Positions 44,411 through 59,429 of a DNA stretch of 64,000 nucleotides are shown here, piece after piece. Origin of the DNA: Eriocheir sinensis. Its lineage: Eukaryota; Arthropoda; Malacostraca; Decapoda; Varunidae. The DNA lies in the NCBI RefSeq assembly GCF_024679095.1, contig NC_066517.1:1529443-1593442 (forward strand), given 5' to 3'. The position numbers and the translations under genes are program-made. How positions within the stretch are numbered: position 1 is the first letter of the stretch; the number at the start of each line of letters is the position of its first letter. Below the pieces are notes generated by a model. The model saw only the letters and a program-made list of their open reading frames with translations. It did no database searches and was not told the DNA's origin.

Positions 44411-44960
44411 AAACAGGCAAAACTCATCATGCAATCAACAGGCAACCCACGGATATAGCCACGCTCACTCCTGCCCTCCAGCACTCGTCGAGCGAGCAAC
44501 TCTCCCGGCCTCTGGGCCACCTATAGACTGCTGAGTTGTTCGCTCGGCTCAGCTACGGGCTGCTACTGGGCGCCTGCCCGGAGGGCCCGTGCCTCCGTCG
44601 CTGCTCGCCGGCTTCTACTCGTGGCTGTGGCGGCGGCGGAGGCTGCCCCACACCCGCCGCACGCCAGCCCTGCGACGGGCCGTCAGTCGACAAAGGCCCG
44701 TTCCCCCTTTTTATTGGGTAAATCCTTAACGAACCTGCCCTACATTCGTCTGCCTTTCAACGTTGACATTTGTTTATTTCTTTCCATTCTCTCCCTCAAC
44801 ACACTACACACTACACAAACACATAAATACTCACAAACTCAACAGAAAAGCCACAGACATGACCTCCCTCCCTCCTGCCCTACATTCGTCTGCCTTCCAG
44901 CGTTGACAATTCGACATGTGCTAATTCTCTCCCTCAACACACTACACACACAAACGAAAA
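43931..44960. repeat. tandemly repeated cassette carrying (CA)n
   Basis: About five copies of a segment with cctgccctacattcgtctgc, cgttgacat.tgctaatt and cattctctccctcaacacac, each followed by a CA array or its remnant (44030-44067, 44207-44235, 44366-44408; short in the later copies near 44800 and 44940). The microsatellite is part of the duplicated unit. A GC-rich block at 44480-44700 interrupts the array. Confidence 0.8.
44536..44721 (+). other. GC-rich block with Cys-rich candidate coding frame
   Basis: A frame preceded by an acceptor-like ctcggctcag (ending near 44552) encodes a Cys-rich peptide with GACPEGPCLRRC, TRGCGGGGGCP and RQPCDGP, ending at TAG near 44719. The cysteine spacing is loosely reminiscent of a thrombospondin type 1 repeat but lacks the expected Trp residues. 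It may be an exon fragment or chance in a GC-rich block. Confidence 0.2.
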
Positions 44961-44964
44961 CATG

Positions 44965-45321
44965 GGTAAATCTTAGGAATAGCGGCTCCTAGCGGGTGCG
45001 CATTTAGGGCACGGTGTGGTGGTAATTACAACATTTCTAGCACGTACCACGGGGTTTTGACAAGCGGACAGGCGTGTTTATGTCACAAGGGTGTATTTTT
45101 CCACGCTGGCCTCACGATTTCTTCCAAGTCGATGGGCGATGAGACTGCGAGCTCCGGGGTGAAGAAAGGGAAGAGCCCGCGCGGAAAAATACACCCCTTG
45201 TGACATAAACACGCCTGTCCGCTTGTCAAAACCCCGTCGTACGTGCTAGAAATGTTGTCATTACCACCACACCGTGCCCTAAACGCGCACCCGCTAGGAG
45301 CCGCTATTCCTGAGATTTACC
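44965..45321. mobile_element. foldback DNA element with ~138-bp inverted arms and 8-bp TSD
   Basis: The left arm 44965-45102 and right arm 45183-45321 are inverted repeats with only a few mismatches and one indel; the 80-bp loop is 45103-45182. Ends read GGTAAATCT...AGATTTACC. Direct repeats AAAACATG flank it exactly (44957-44964 and 45322-45329), showing transposition. No coding capacity. The 8-bp duplication with GG...CC ends could fit Merlin- or MULE-like non-autonomous elements; superfamily is unassigned. Confidence 0.93.
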
Positions 45322-45329
45322 AAAACATG

Positions 45330-45620
45330 TAAGCAGACATAATGCAAAAATACTTACACAATCTTAGCAGAAAAGTCACGGGTATATCGTCACTCCCTTC
45401 TGCCGCCTCTCGTGAGCTATCTTGTCTGCCTCCTTCCTCGGCCCTCCCTCCCCTGAGCTCTTGTGTATTCCTCCGCGCTGATCTCGGGACTCAACCATAC
45501 TAGACTTTTTAATACGTTTAGTGTCGGGCTTCTTCTTCACCCAATGACATCATGGAACAAAATAATGGTAGATAGATGGTACAAAGAGTGATTGATTGAT
45601 TGATTGATAGAGAGTGGATA
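45330..45620. other. intergenic sequence with (ATTG)n
   Basis: No gene was seen. A short ATTG run lies at about 45590-45608. Confidence 0.5.
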
Positions 45621-45622
45621 TA

Positions 45623-46100
45623 CAGTAATCCCCCTCCATCGCGGGGGTTACGTCCAGACCCACCCGCGATAATTGAAAATCCACGAAATAGAAATACTCT
45701 ATTTAAATGCACCCTAGGCATGTTTTTATAACTTTTACGGTACTTTTAAAAGCATATTAAGGTCTTTTAACACACTTCTAAAACAACAGAAACACACCGT
45801 ACACTGTAGGGAGACACGCGGAACTGAGACAGAACAAGGCGAACAGTTTCTCTCCCTGCGAGATGCGAAGCAGCGAGATACTTCTAGAACGTAACAGCCA
45901 ATCAGCGGCAGAGATTGGATGAATCGGTGCGTACGGCCATTCTATCGTGACGCGCGAGATTTAAACTCATAAGCTATGCTGCGGAATGCCGCGAAATGGC
46001 GAAAATATACGCGATATCAAAATTAATCGGTCCTACAGAAAAAAAAACGCAAAATACCTGGACCGCGAAAACTGAACCAAGATATCACGGGGGTTTACTG
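45623..46100. mobile_element. Tigger/pogo-like MITE, 478 bp
   Basis: Ends CAGTAATCCCCC and GGGGGTTTACTG are imperfect inverted repeats, flanked by TA on both sides (45621-45622 and 46101-46102). The subterminal sequence (catcgcgggggttacgt near the left end, cgcgaaaac near the right) is typical of Tigger-type Tc1/mariner elements. No transposase frame; a small minus-strand frame at 45518-45721 crosses the left end and is not a gene. Confidence 0.88.
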
Positions 46101-46102
46101 TA

Positions 46103-46640
46103 TATGTTGCAATAGACATGAGAAAAAGTAATAGAAAATCTACATCTCTCGCTCTAAAACTCAACTTCATTAGGCAATTCAATAAAGTAGTTCCGATTTT
46201 CTCACTAACCCAAATACATCATGGAAGTAAATAACGACAGATAAATAGTACGGATGAAGCCTATGTACACTGCAATTTACATAAAGGAAGTAAAAGATAA
46301 CGTAGCTATTACATCTCTCGCTCTGAACTCAGCCATGCGGAGGGTTTTCTATCACGTGATCTCATGACGTCACTACTCAACAAGCCCGCAGTCGACCGTT
46401 GGACTTTCCTTTTGCCCGAACACAGACCTCTTCAGTCTTCAGCCCCAGTGGAGTGCTCTCGATACTACCACTCACTTTCTATGGTAGATACGGGGATAGA
46501 GTAACATGTATTTAATTTGCAGGTGTTAATGTAGATCCATACCGTTTACCGTTGATGAGGTTTCAGGCCCTGCTCTGCCAGACGTAACATACTCAGATAT
46601 CTGCAATTACCTGAGCATTTTGCGGCTTACACATTCATAC
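46103..46640. other. intergenic sequence, no gene seen
   Basis: Complex sequence without recognised features. Confidence 0.5.
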
Positions 46641-46980
46641 TTGATAAGGCTTTCCTAGAGATTGTGTGGGTATTTCCATGGGTAGTTTGATGAGCCTAGT
46701 GATGGTTTGACAAGGCTCCTGCATCATGAACGTAAAAAACACTCATGGGGACTCGACCGATTACCTCTGTGGCCTTTGGAAATGTTTGTTGTGAGAGCTG
46801 AAGCTTCTGAGAACATTTGATAAGGCTCCCGTAGAGGCTGTGGCTATTTTCCTAAGTGGTATTATGAGCCTAGTGATAGTTTGACAAGGCTTCCGCACCA
46901 TGAACGTGACAAAAAGCCATTTGAACCCGACTTATCCCCTTTGTGGCCTCGGGAAATTGTTTTTGAAGGAGCAGAAAGCG
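46641..46980 (+). repeat. DR family, two tandem copies
   Basis: Two units of about 150 bp, each with a head (aaggctttcctagagattgtg; aaggctcccgtagaggctgtg), gagcctagtgat.gtttgacaagg in parts, catgaacgt, and an end with tgtggcct..gga. They link the 135-bp form at 20370-21140 with the 72-bp form at 39140-39740. Confidence 0.8.
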
Positions 46981-47344
46981 TCTAAGAACATGGACCCTGG
47001 TTTCTTCACTCAACTCCGACTACAACATGAAGACTCAAGTGTATGCAGGCCCACAAGATTTTCCCGAGTGGTTGGGTGAAGGAAATGTGTATTGCCACGA
47101 GTTCTCCAGGTCAATCAGTCATCGTCAGAGGCAGGGTACGTATATATGTGTGGTTCCAGGTTTTTTTGTCCATTGGGGTTGTGTCCACCACCGTATGTGT
47201 GATGCCTGTATGTCTTTCTATACGTATTGACCCTCTCATTTTAGTTTCATGGGCATAATGTTACCGTTGATGAGTAGTTTCATGAGTCATTAATTGCGGA
47301 GGCTCAAGTTAATTTGAAGATTACAGTATGTTATAAAGTAAATA
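46981..47344. other. intergenic sequence, no gene seen
   Basis: A 67-codon frame at 47027-47230 has no motif; nothing else was recognised. Confidence 0.45.
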
Positions 47345-47570
47345 ATGCCTCCGTCGTTAGCTTGTCTAACTACGAAACCGCGGCCCGGGTTCGAATCCCG
47401 GTCCGGGCAGTCGGCGAGCTGCTCACTCAGTTGTTCATCTTCCTTTTCGGGCTGGTCGATAAATTGGTGGCTGGGGAAGGCAAATTGTGGTAACCCGGGG
47501 TGATGGGCTCCCCCCACCACAGGCTCAAGGACCAGTGTGACGGAGATGAACGCGGCGGCCACACACAGTT
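47345..47570 (+). repeat. tRNA-derived SINE
   Basis: A tRNA-like head with B box ggttcgaatcc at 47388-47398, then body sequence (gcagtcggcgagctgctcac, gggctggtcgataaattgg, aacccggggtgatgggctcc) ending near cggcggccacacaca. Same family as the minus-strand copy at 1-139. Frames read on either strand, such as 47562-47290, are false ORFs produced by the SINE. Confidence 0.9.
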
Positions 47571-49321
<1,751 letters not shown>

Positions 49322-50293
49322 CTAGACTAGAGTACTGTGTACAGTTTTGGTCTCACTTTTACAGAAACGACATAGAAAAGTTAGAACGGGTTCAACGGTG
49401 AGTAACAAAAATGGTTCCTAGGTTGAGAAATTTATGTTATGAACAAAGGCTTAAAGAAGTAAATTTACTCAGCCGTTCACAACGAAGAATGCGAGGCGAT
49501 CTAATAGAAGTGTTTAAAATGTTTAAAGGATTCAGTGATATTAATGCGGTAGATTTTTTTATATTTTTTTATTTTTTACATCTCTGCCTGTAGCGCCGGT
49601 ATTCTTTCTTCTGGGGCCTGGTGGTCGGCCCAAGCCCGTCATGGCGCAGGCAATGTTTATAGTGGCGCCAGTTATGCTTGGCTCGTGCTGCCTCCCGGAA
49701 TTCATTCTTGATTCAGTGGACGGTTTCTTCTAGAGTCTGGGTTGATGGTGGTCTTCTAGACAGCAGGTGGGTAGTCTTAGAACAAGAAAAAAAAACAATT
49801 TCAAGATAAGTGGTAAAAGATTTTCGTCGCACGAAGCCAAACACTTCTTCTTCAATCGAGTTGTTAATGTTTGGAACTCTCTACCCTGTGATGTTGTTGA
49901 TAGTACAACAGTTACGGCCTTCAAGAATAGATTAGACAAGAATTTGAATCCAACCAGCAACTAAGATATTACTCATTGTCGTAATAATGTTAAGTTCTTT
50001 CGAATACTGGTGTCCTTGTCCGCTTTTATCGCCCGGTTAGTGGTAGCAGTAATGGTAGTTCTTTCCTCTTTCCTACATAATTTCCATGAAGTTTTTCCAT
50101 GCTGCATGGTTCTTTTTCCTTTCCTGCCAGCTTTGGCTGGAGGGATGGGGGGGTGGGGAGGAGCCTTCGCCTTTGCTGTCCTTCATCTTCCACCTTTGAT
50201 TAGATAGTTAGTGTAACTTGTCACAAACAACCTTGTAAGGACCAGCAGGTCTGCTGTTGTTTGTTCTTCCTTTGTGTTCCTTTGTGTTCCTCC
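49322..50293 (+). mobile_element. LINE family C fragment (CR1-like), 3' end
   Basis: Plus-strand remnants of the LINE C-terminus: RLEYCVQFWSHFYRNDIEKL, then MVPRLRNLCYEQRL and RRMRGDLIEVFKMFKGF to about 49555. An insertion occupies 49556-49768, after which NNFKISGKRFSSHEAK and NRVVNVWNSLP continue to a stop near 49962. The 3' UTR ends with two copies of a TTCCTTTGTG decamer at about 50265-50290. A stop near 49401 and the loss of the RT core show it is dead. (CCT)n precedes it directly and TCC-rich sequence follows its tail. Confidence 0.88.
49556..49768. mobile_element. SINE-like insertion in LINE C
   Basis: About 210 bp breaks the LINE reading frame between ...INAVDFF and ...LRTRKKNNF. It contains ctgcctgtagcgccggtatt, ggtggtcggcccaagcc and gattcagtggacggtttc in compact form without coding capacity. 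No second copy occurs in this window, and target duplications were not resolved. Confidence 0.6.
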
Positions 50294-52283
<1,990 letters not shown>

Positions 52284-52752
52284 TGTTGCCCCGCGCGACG
52301 CGATACCACTCACCACGCTAACCGCAGCATCACCATCATCCACCACACCATCCCAAATATCTTCCGAGGGCGACAGCGGTATAGAACGCTAAACATCCCC
52401 CCTTACAAGAACACTGAAGAACACTGAACACAGCAAGGCATCTGGAGGGTAGCCAAACGAGGCGCCAGATCGCCCCTAAACTCACCACTTATCTATCAGC
52501 GGTCAACACACGATCAGCGGGTCACTAAAAGGTTCACGCAAACCGAGCTGCTCGGGTGACTCACCTCTCGCGTGACAGCTACCCTCCTCATTATAAGGAT
52601 TAGAATCCCTTAACTGTAAGCTACATACCCTAAGGATGTCCCTATGATACCCACCCTTACGCTCCTTGTACATAAAATCAATCGGTGCTCCCCCTAGCAG
52701 TAAAGTCAGACGCGTGACCCAGCCTTATAGACCATGCCGGTTAGGAAGATCG

Positions 52753-52785
52753 TTAGGTTAAGTTAGGTTAGGTTAGGTTAGGTTG
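52753..52785 (+). repeat. interstitial TTAGG telomere-type repeat
   Basis: Five TTAGG pentamers and one TTAAG variant in perfect phase (52753-52782), followed by TTG. TTAGG is the canonical arthropod telomere repeat. Here it lies inside the U3-like part of the probable LTR, next to a short TATG run, far from any visible chromosome end. Confidence 0.85.
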
Positions 52786-52816
52786 ATGTATGTATGTATG
52801 TCATGCCCAGTCCCCA

Positions 52817-52823
52817 TATATAA
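52817..52823 (+). promoter_or_regulatory. TATA box of probable LTR
   Basis: TATATAAG followed 31 nt later by an initiator-like TCAGAT. This spacing is standard for Pol II core promoters. Confidence 0.55.
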
Positions 52824-53188
52824 GGAGCATTTTGCAGGATAGACCTCAGATCATCCAGCCCTCTGCTCGCTTTCTCTACACTTTGTTGTCCACCCTTAGA
52901 CAACATGGGCAGAGCATTCATTCTTGTTACCGTAAGTACGGAGTGAAGGGGTACCGAAGAGGAAAGCGTATCTGTCCATTGTGTTAGTGGTTCTGTTTAG
53001 GAAATAAGTGATTGTAAATCTGTAACAGTCTATTTTTGAGAAGAGTTACTCAGTGTTGTAACAGTATTGAAGTCAGTAACCAGCACTGAGTGAAAGCCTG
53101 AAGACTCATTGAGTCTCGTTGAGCTAGTCGCTGGTTTTAATAATATTTTTACCTCTTTGTAGTGTTAAAGTAGTATTAAGGTAGATTA

Positions 53189-53194
53189 AATAAA
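53189..53194 (+). promoter_or_regulatory. poly(A) signal AATAAA of probable LTR
   Basis: AATAAA about 340 nt downstream of the predicted start site and about 140 bp before the end of the LTR, as expected for the R/U5 boundary region. Confidence 0.5.
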
Positions 53195-53392
53195 TATAAG
53201 AAAAGCGACAACGTTTCATCACCCCAACTACGAACTCCTTCAAATACTCCTAAGGTATCAGAATATTAAATCAATTGTCGCAAGTGCAAGCTGTGTGTTA
53301 AGTCTCCTTCAGAGCCCGCCTGCGGGCCACAACAATCATCTTCTTCTCTCTCCCTCTGTCTCTATCTATCTATCCATCTCTTCCTATCTCTC

Positions 53393-53679
53393 TCACGAAG
53401 GTAGTCTGTCAATCACACATGCTTTAACGGAGATGAGCTGAGAATACCGACCTTTCTCTTTTGCTACCTGACCTGGGAACCGTGGAGTTATGTAAACGCG
53501 GCTGGCTGTGTCCGTAGAGTTTTCAGCGTCACTGACCAGGTAACGCACCGCCTGTAACACTGAATCTTTTGTAGGCAATGGAAAGTTAGTGATATTGTGG
53601 TGGAAATCGTATTGAAAAGTTTTGTTGTTAAGTCTGTAGATGTTAAACGCGGCTGGAGATTTGCCGAGACTTTGTTGAA
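53393..53679 (-). CDS. orphan exon, probable 3'-terminal coding exon of an extracellular protein
   Basis: A minus-strand frame of 94 codons with a balanced, protein-like composition ends in TGA at 53393. It contains SPAAFNIYRLNNKTFQYDFH in sequence, then LPTKDSVLQAVRYLVSDAEN, RVYITPRFPGQVAKEKG and ISVKACVIDRLPS. Three N-glycosylation sequons (NKT, NIT, NST) suggest a secreted or lumenal protein. It opens without Met right after ATTTAG, a plausible 3' splice site at 53681-53680 preceded by T-rich (TTA)n, so the exon would start two bases into a codon. The protein family was not recognised and no partner exons were found here. No poly(A) signal lies within 60 bp before the LTR, so it may be a stranded or pseudogenised exon. 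Confidence 0.6.
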
Positions 53680-53682
53680 CTA

Positions 53683-53683
<1 letters not shown>

Positions 53684-53746
<63 letters not shown>

Positions 53747-53934
53747 GAAATAATACTAATGCTGATAACTTTGGAGGACGAGTAACACTTCTACTAATAC
53801 AACTATTGCCACCACTACTACTATCAAAACTACTACTACTACTACTACTACTACTACATTATCTATCTTTCTCTATCGCTCTCTCTGCCTCCATCTTCCC
53901 TTCACTCATACCTCTCTTCTCATTTTCTTCTCTT

Positions 53935-53980
<46 letters not shown>

Positions 53981-54003
53981 TTCAAATCACCCCATCATGC
54001 GTC

Positions 54004-54058
<55 letters not shown>

Positions 54059-55435
54059 CCCACCCCCCTCTGTCACGTCGCCTGAGTCGCCTGGGATTGC
54101 CACTTCTTCCCTCAGCCGACGAAACTTACCGAGGGGAAAGTTACCTTGTCAAAATAGCTTCATTACGGAGAGGGAGAGGGAGAGAAAGGGGAGAGAGAGA
54201 GAGGGAAGAGGGAGAGAGAGGGGAGAGGGGGAGAGAAGAGGAGGCAGTTTTCTTTCAGGGGGAACGAAGAAAAAGAAGGAAAGTAAAGAAAGAAAAGGGA
54301 AGGAAAAGATAATACTTGAAGGATAGGTTAGGAGGGAGAGAGGGAAAGGAGGGAGAAAGGAGAAAAGGAAGGAAAGGAAGGAAGATGTAAAGGATAGGAA
54401 TGTAGGGTAAGGGAAGGAAAAATGAATAGTAGAAATGTAAAGAATAATTGTTTAGGAAAGAGAGAGGAGAAAGGAGGAGGAGGAGGGAGAAGAATAGGAA
54501 GAAAGGAAGGAAAGAAAGATACAAAAGTTAGACAGAACTGTAAGGTAAGGAAAAGGTTTAGGTAAGAAGGAGAAGGAATGAAACAAACGAAGGAGCTGGA
54601 AGAGATAGAATGCGGAAAAGAGAAAAGGGATGAATAGCAAGAAAGAGGGGAAGACATGAAAGGGGTAAGAGAGGAAGTTGGGTAAGAAGAAGGAAGAATG
54701 GAGGAAAGGAAGAAGGAAACAGGATAGAAGGAAGAAAGACGTAAACAATAGAACTGCAGAATAAAGAAAGGTGAGAAGAATGATAAATAGGAACAAGGGA
54801 AGGAAGGGAAGGGAGGAAAGGAAAGGGAAAACGAAAAAGGGAAAGAAATAAGATAGGAATGAACACAGGAAATGAGGAAAACCGGGAAAAGAAGGGATAG
54901 GTAGGAAGGTGATGACGTAGGGGAAGAATGGGAAGAAAGAAAAAGAAAAAAAAGGAAGAAATAATAAGAAAAGAAATGGGAAGAAAAAAAGATCTAAGAA
55001 AGTGGAAAAGTTTTTATTCTTTGTAGACGAAAGTGACGAAAGTAGAAGAAGAAGAATGAGGAGGAGGAGGAGTAGAAGGAGGAGGAGGAAGAGGAAGAGG
55101 AGGAGGTGGAAGAGGCAAAGAGGCTTAAAGAAGAAGTCCAATACGGATTTTGGGAGGAGGTAGAAAGGTGTGGCCAGGTGAAGAGGAAGGAAGAGGAGGA
55201 GGAGGAGGAGGAAGAGGAGAAAAGAGAAGAGAAAACTTAGGTGAGTGATAGACAAAAAGATAGGCAAGAAGAAGGAAAGAGAGGAAAGGGGAGAGAGAGG
55301 GAAAGAGATAGAGTAAGACACAGAGAGGGAGAAAAAGAAGGGAAGAGGAGGAGGAGGAGGAAGAAGAAGTTTAGGTGAATGATACACGAAGAGAAATACA
55401 GAAAGGGAAAGGAAATGAGAGAGAAAGGTGGAAGG
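53684..55435. repeat. (AAT)n, (TAC)n, (TC)n and purine tract
   Basis: AAT array about 53684-53745, TAC/CTA run 53817-53858, (TC)n 53939-53975 and 54007-54053, a short complex stretch at 54060-54165, then 1.25 kb of nearly pure purine sequence to 55435. Confidence 0.9.
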
Positions 55436-57065
55436 TTAAGTTATGGGTATACGCTGTCACTGATGAGTTGATTTGCTGCCCGGGTTCGCGTTATTACAGT
55501 TTTCCTAATGCACACAGGAGGCTTTAAAGACATATCCTAATAAACAGTCAGCCGGACAGCAGAACTATGGCAGGACAGCTCAGCGTGACTCAATCCTTTC
55601 CCTCTTTGTTTAACTGCCTCCTCGTTCCTTGGCCTTGCTGCAAATGATTGATAATGTTGATAGAGTGACCACAGTGTTCCCCAAGAAGTCTAGGGAACAT
55701 CATACACTCTAGAATCCTCGGTGCATCCCTTCTTTGGCACGGGGAACGTGAACTGTGAGGCCGGGAAGAGGCGGCAGAGGGCAGCACAATACAAGGGTGG
55801 ATGCAGTAGCTAATTCCCCTTTATTTGATTTTTGTGACAGATTGCTACTTCGCCTCTCTCAGTGAGGGTGCCAACCTAGGAGTCGTGGAAGTTAGGGCAG
55901 ACGGAGAATCAGGTGGAGCGATGATAGCTTTGCATTGGTCTGAGCAGGATGTGGTCAGTCAAAGCCAGAAGTCGCTCTCTCCCCATTCCTGAATTTTTGT
56001 TTGTATTTGTGTAACTGTTTTCTCTTAATATGAACATTTTGAGAATAGCCTCCGTGTCAACCATATTAACAGCGTATTGTTATTATTACACTCACACATT
56101 AGGGGCGTAGTCATATCTCCTACACAAGTATACAGCAGTATATATACTGCTACATTTCCTATACATATCCAATACATTATATCCGTCATATCTCCTACAC
56201 AAAAACATGTATCCAGCACACTTCCTACATACACACACTGGCTACCCAGCGTATCTCCTTCACAAAACGGTCCCTCCAGCGTAACTCCTACAGATATACT
56301 GTTACCGTATATCTGCTACAGTTCTGCGATTCCGTGTTATGTACGAAAGTGAAGTGCAAATAAATAAGTTTTTGCAGAGAAAACACAGTTGCATTATGCA
56401 AGAAAGAGTACAAATCGCTGGAGAATATTAATGTGAGTTTTTTTCTTTGTTTAACAACATTAGTGTATCAAATAAAATTGTAAAACAAGTTGAAATTGGA
56501 TTTCGTGAACACATTAATTTCAAAGGAACTTATTAAATGAATACCTCAAGTCTGTCATGCATGATGGTACGGCATGATAGAACAGGGTTATAATGTGCTG
56601 CTGCCACAAGCGTAGCTATTCACTCTGCACAGGAGGCAGCCTGTCGAGGGCAGAAGAACCACTGTCTTGGCCAGGGTGACGCAGTGGAGCTCAAGGCCCA
56701 TAAATGCCATCTCTGCTTAGCTGGGGAAATGTGGTGTCGTCCTTCCTTGCCCCTCCTTGCCCAACGCACTGAGAAAAGAACAGTGCTGGGTCGAGCCTTA
56801 ACTTGACTCGACTCGACTTGTGTCTGAACGTGAACCAGACGTTTCTCCCTATGAAGACTGACCGGAATCCTGCAGGAATTGTGACCCACTGTCTTTCTTG
56901 GTGCAGGAAATGTAACTGGAGCCCTGTAGGAATTGTGAATATAGATTTTTGTGGGTAGGAGATATGCTGTGTCTCTGCATGAAATATGTCACTGCTATAA
57001 AAACTGCAAAAGTCGTAGGAGCTGTGACGTGTAGGAAATGTGTCGTAGGAATTGTGGCGCACCCC
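55436..57065. other. complex region without accepted gene; TCCTACA-rich fields
   Basis: Weak coding hints exist, for example a plus frame at 55811-55991 behind an acceptor-like tttttgtgacag, but no domain is visible. The motif TATCTCCTACA/TTCCTACA recurs every 20-40 bp at about 56110-56320 on the plus strand and again at 56860-57060 on the minus strand, giving two facing fields about 540 bp apart. Confidence 0.45.
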
Positions 57066-57860
57066 TACACAATATATATACAGATAGAGAGATATATTTA
57101 GATATAGATATTGATAGACAGATAGATATACAGATAGATACATAGACAGACAGACAGACAAACAGACAGGTAGATAGATAGTTAGATAAATAAATAGGTA
57201 GACAGACAGATAGACAGACAGATAGATAGATAGACAGGTCACAGTTCCTCCCCCTCTCTCTCGCATCCCTTATCAAACTTTAGCACGCCGTATTTTCTCC
57301 TCCCTCTCTCTCATTACTCCTCTTTATCCCCTCATTCTCTCCTCGTTCCATCCTCCTCTCTTATCTGCATCTCACGATCTATCCTCCTCCTCCTCCTCCA
57401 CCAATCAGCCGAAGATGCCGGAGGAGCGAGGAAAATTTATGCTCTATTATAATAATGAGACCAATTCTGTATCCAAAGACGAACTAGTTATGAGGAGGGA
57501 GGAAGAGGAGGAGGAGGAGGAGAAGGAGGAGGAGGAGGAGAAGGAGGAGGAGGAGGAGAAAGGACGGAGGGCGTGGAGATGAAGGGAGAGTCAGAGGAGG
57601 AGGGGAAGGGGAAGGAGAAGGAGGAGGAGGAAGGGCCGAGGGCGTGGAGTTGAAGGGAGAGTGAGAGGAGGAGGAGGAGGAGGGGAAGGAAAAGGAGGAG
57701 GTAGGACGGAGGCGTGGAGATGAAGGAATAGATAGGAGGAGGAGGAGAGACGGAAGGCGTAACTCCATCGCGTGATAAGTGTTAATTGGGTTAAAATCAG
57801 GCCGGGGAGGGTTGGGGAAGGAAAGGAAAGAGGGGATGGGGGAGGGATTGAAGGGGTGAC
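57066..57860. repeat. GATA/GACA run, TCC and GGA tracts
   Basis: Mixed GATA/GACA tetranucleotides at about 57107-57237, pyrimidine-rich 57240-57370, (TCC)n near 57381-57400 and GGA-rich sequence 57490-57740 containing a duplicated ggagatgaagggagagt segment. Confidence 0.88.
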
Positions 57861-57863
57861 TAA

Positions 57864-58861
<998 letters not shown>

Positions 58862-58864
58862 TAA

Positions 58865-59429
58865 GAAGGGGAGGACTGGGGAGCTTATGGAAGGGGAAGA
58901 AGGGATGATGGGGCGGGATTGAAGGAGTGAATATAATGGAAAAGGAGTTGGGGAGCTTGGAGAAGGGGGAAGAAAGAATTGGAGGGAACTGAAGGGAATA
59001 AGAAGGTGGGGAGGGTCTGGGAATATGCTGAGGAGGTTGGGGAAGAGGTAAGATGGGGTGGAAGGGAAGGGATTGAAGGGATGGAGTTTAAGGTAAGGAT
59101 GTGTCTGGGTTGGGGGATGGGAAGGAGTGGGGAAGGGGAAGAAGTGATTAAGAGGTAGGAGTGGTCCGGGAGTGGACTGGGGAGAGTTGAGGAAGGGTTA
59201 AGTAAGGATGGAAGGGATTGAAGGGATGGAGTGTAAGGTAAAGATGGATCTGGGTTGGTTAGGGCAGGTGTTGTTTAAGAATCTGGATTTACTTAACCTG
59301 AACCCAGCACTACGTGCTTGCCCTGTTCCTTTAATATCAGAGCCTCACTCTCAACTCCGTTATATAAACCTTTCATCCATGTAAAAGCTTCTAAGGTCGG
59401 TATTCTCGCACGCTTCCATCTTTCTCATC
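58865..59429. other. G-rich sequence with local repeats, no gene
   Basis: G/A-rich sequence with repeated gattgaagggatggagt and aaggtaa.gatg.atctgggttg segments (59069-59110 and 59217-59258). No gene was seen. Confidence 0.55.

Larger units (their letters stand above)
52284..53332 (+). repeat. probable solo LTR, about 1.05 kb
   Basis: Bounded by TGTTG at 52284 and CAACA ending at 53332. It has the layout of an LTR promoter and poly(A) unit: TATATAA at 52817-52823, an initiator-like TCAGATC at 52846 with its A 31 nt from the TATA start, and AATAAA at 53189-53194. No internal pol sequence lies on either side, so it would be a solo LTR. The flanks (catcacg and atcatct) do not give a clean target duplication, so boundaries are provisional. 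A 65-codon frame at 52790-52987 has no motif. Confidence 0.55.

Noticed and set aside
45518..45721. 67-codon minus ORF
   Set aside because: It spans the left end of the Tigger-like MITE and has no motif.
47290..47562. 90-codon minus ORF (MAAAFISVTLVLEPVVGG...)
   Set aside because: It is the reverse strand of the SINE. Such frames are recurrent repeat-derived artefacts.
52753..52785. Chromosome end
   Set aside because: Only about six TTAGG pentamers with complex sequence on both sides; it is an interstitial repeat and not a telomere.
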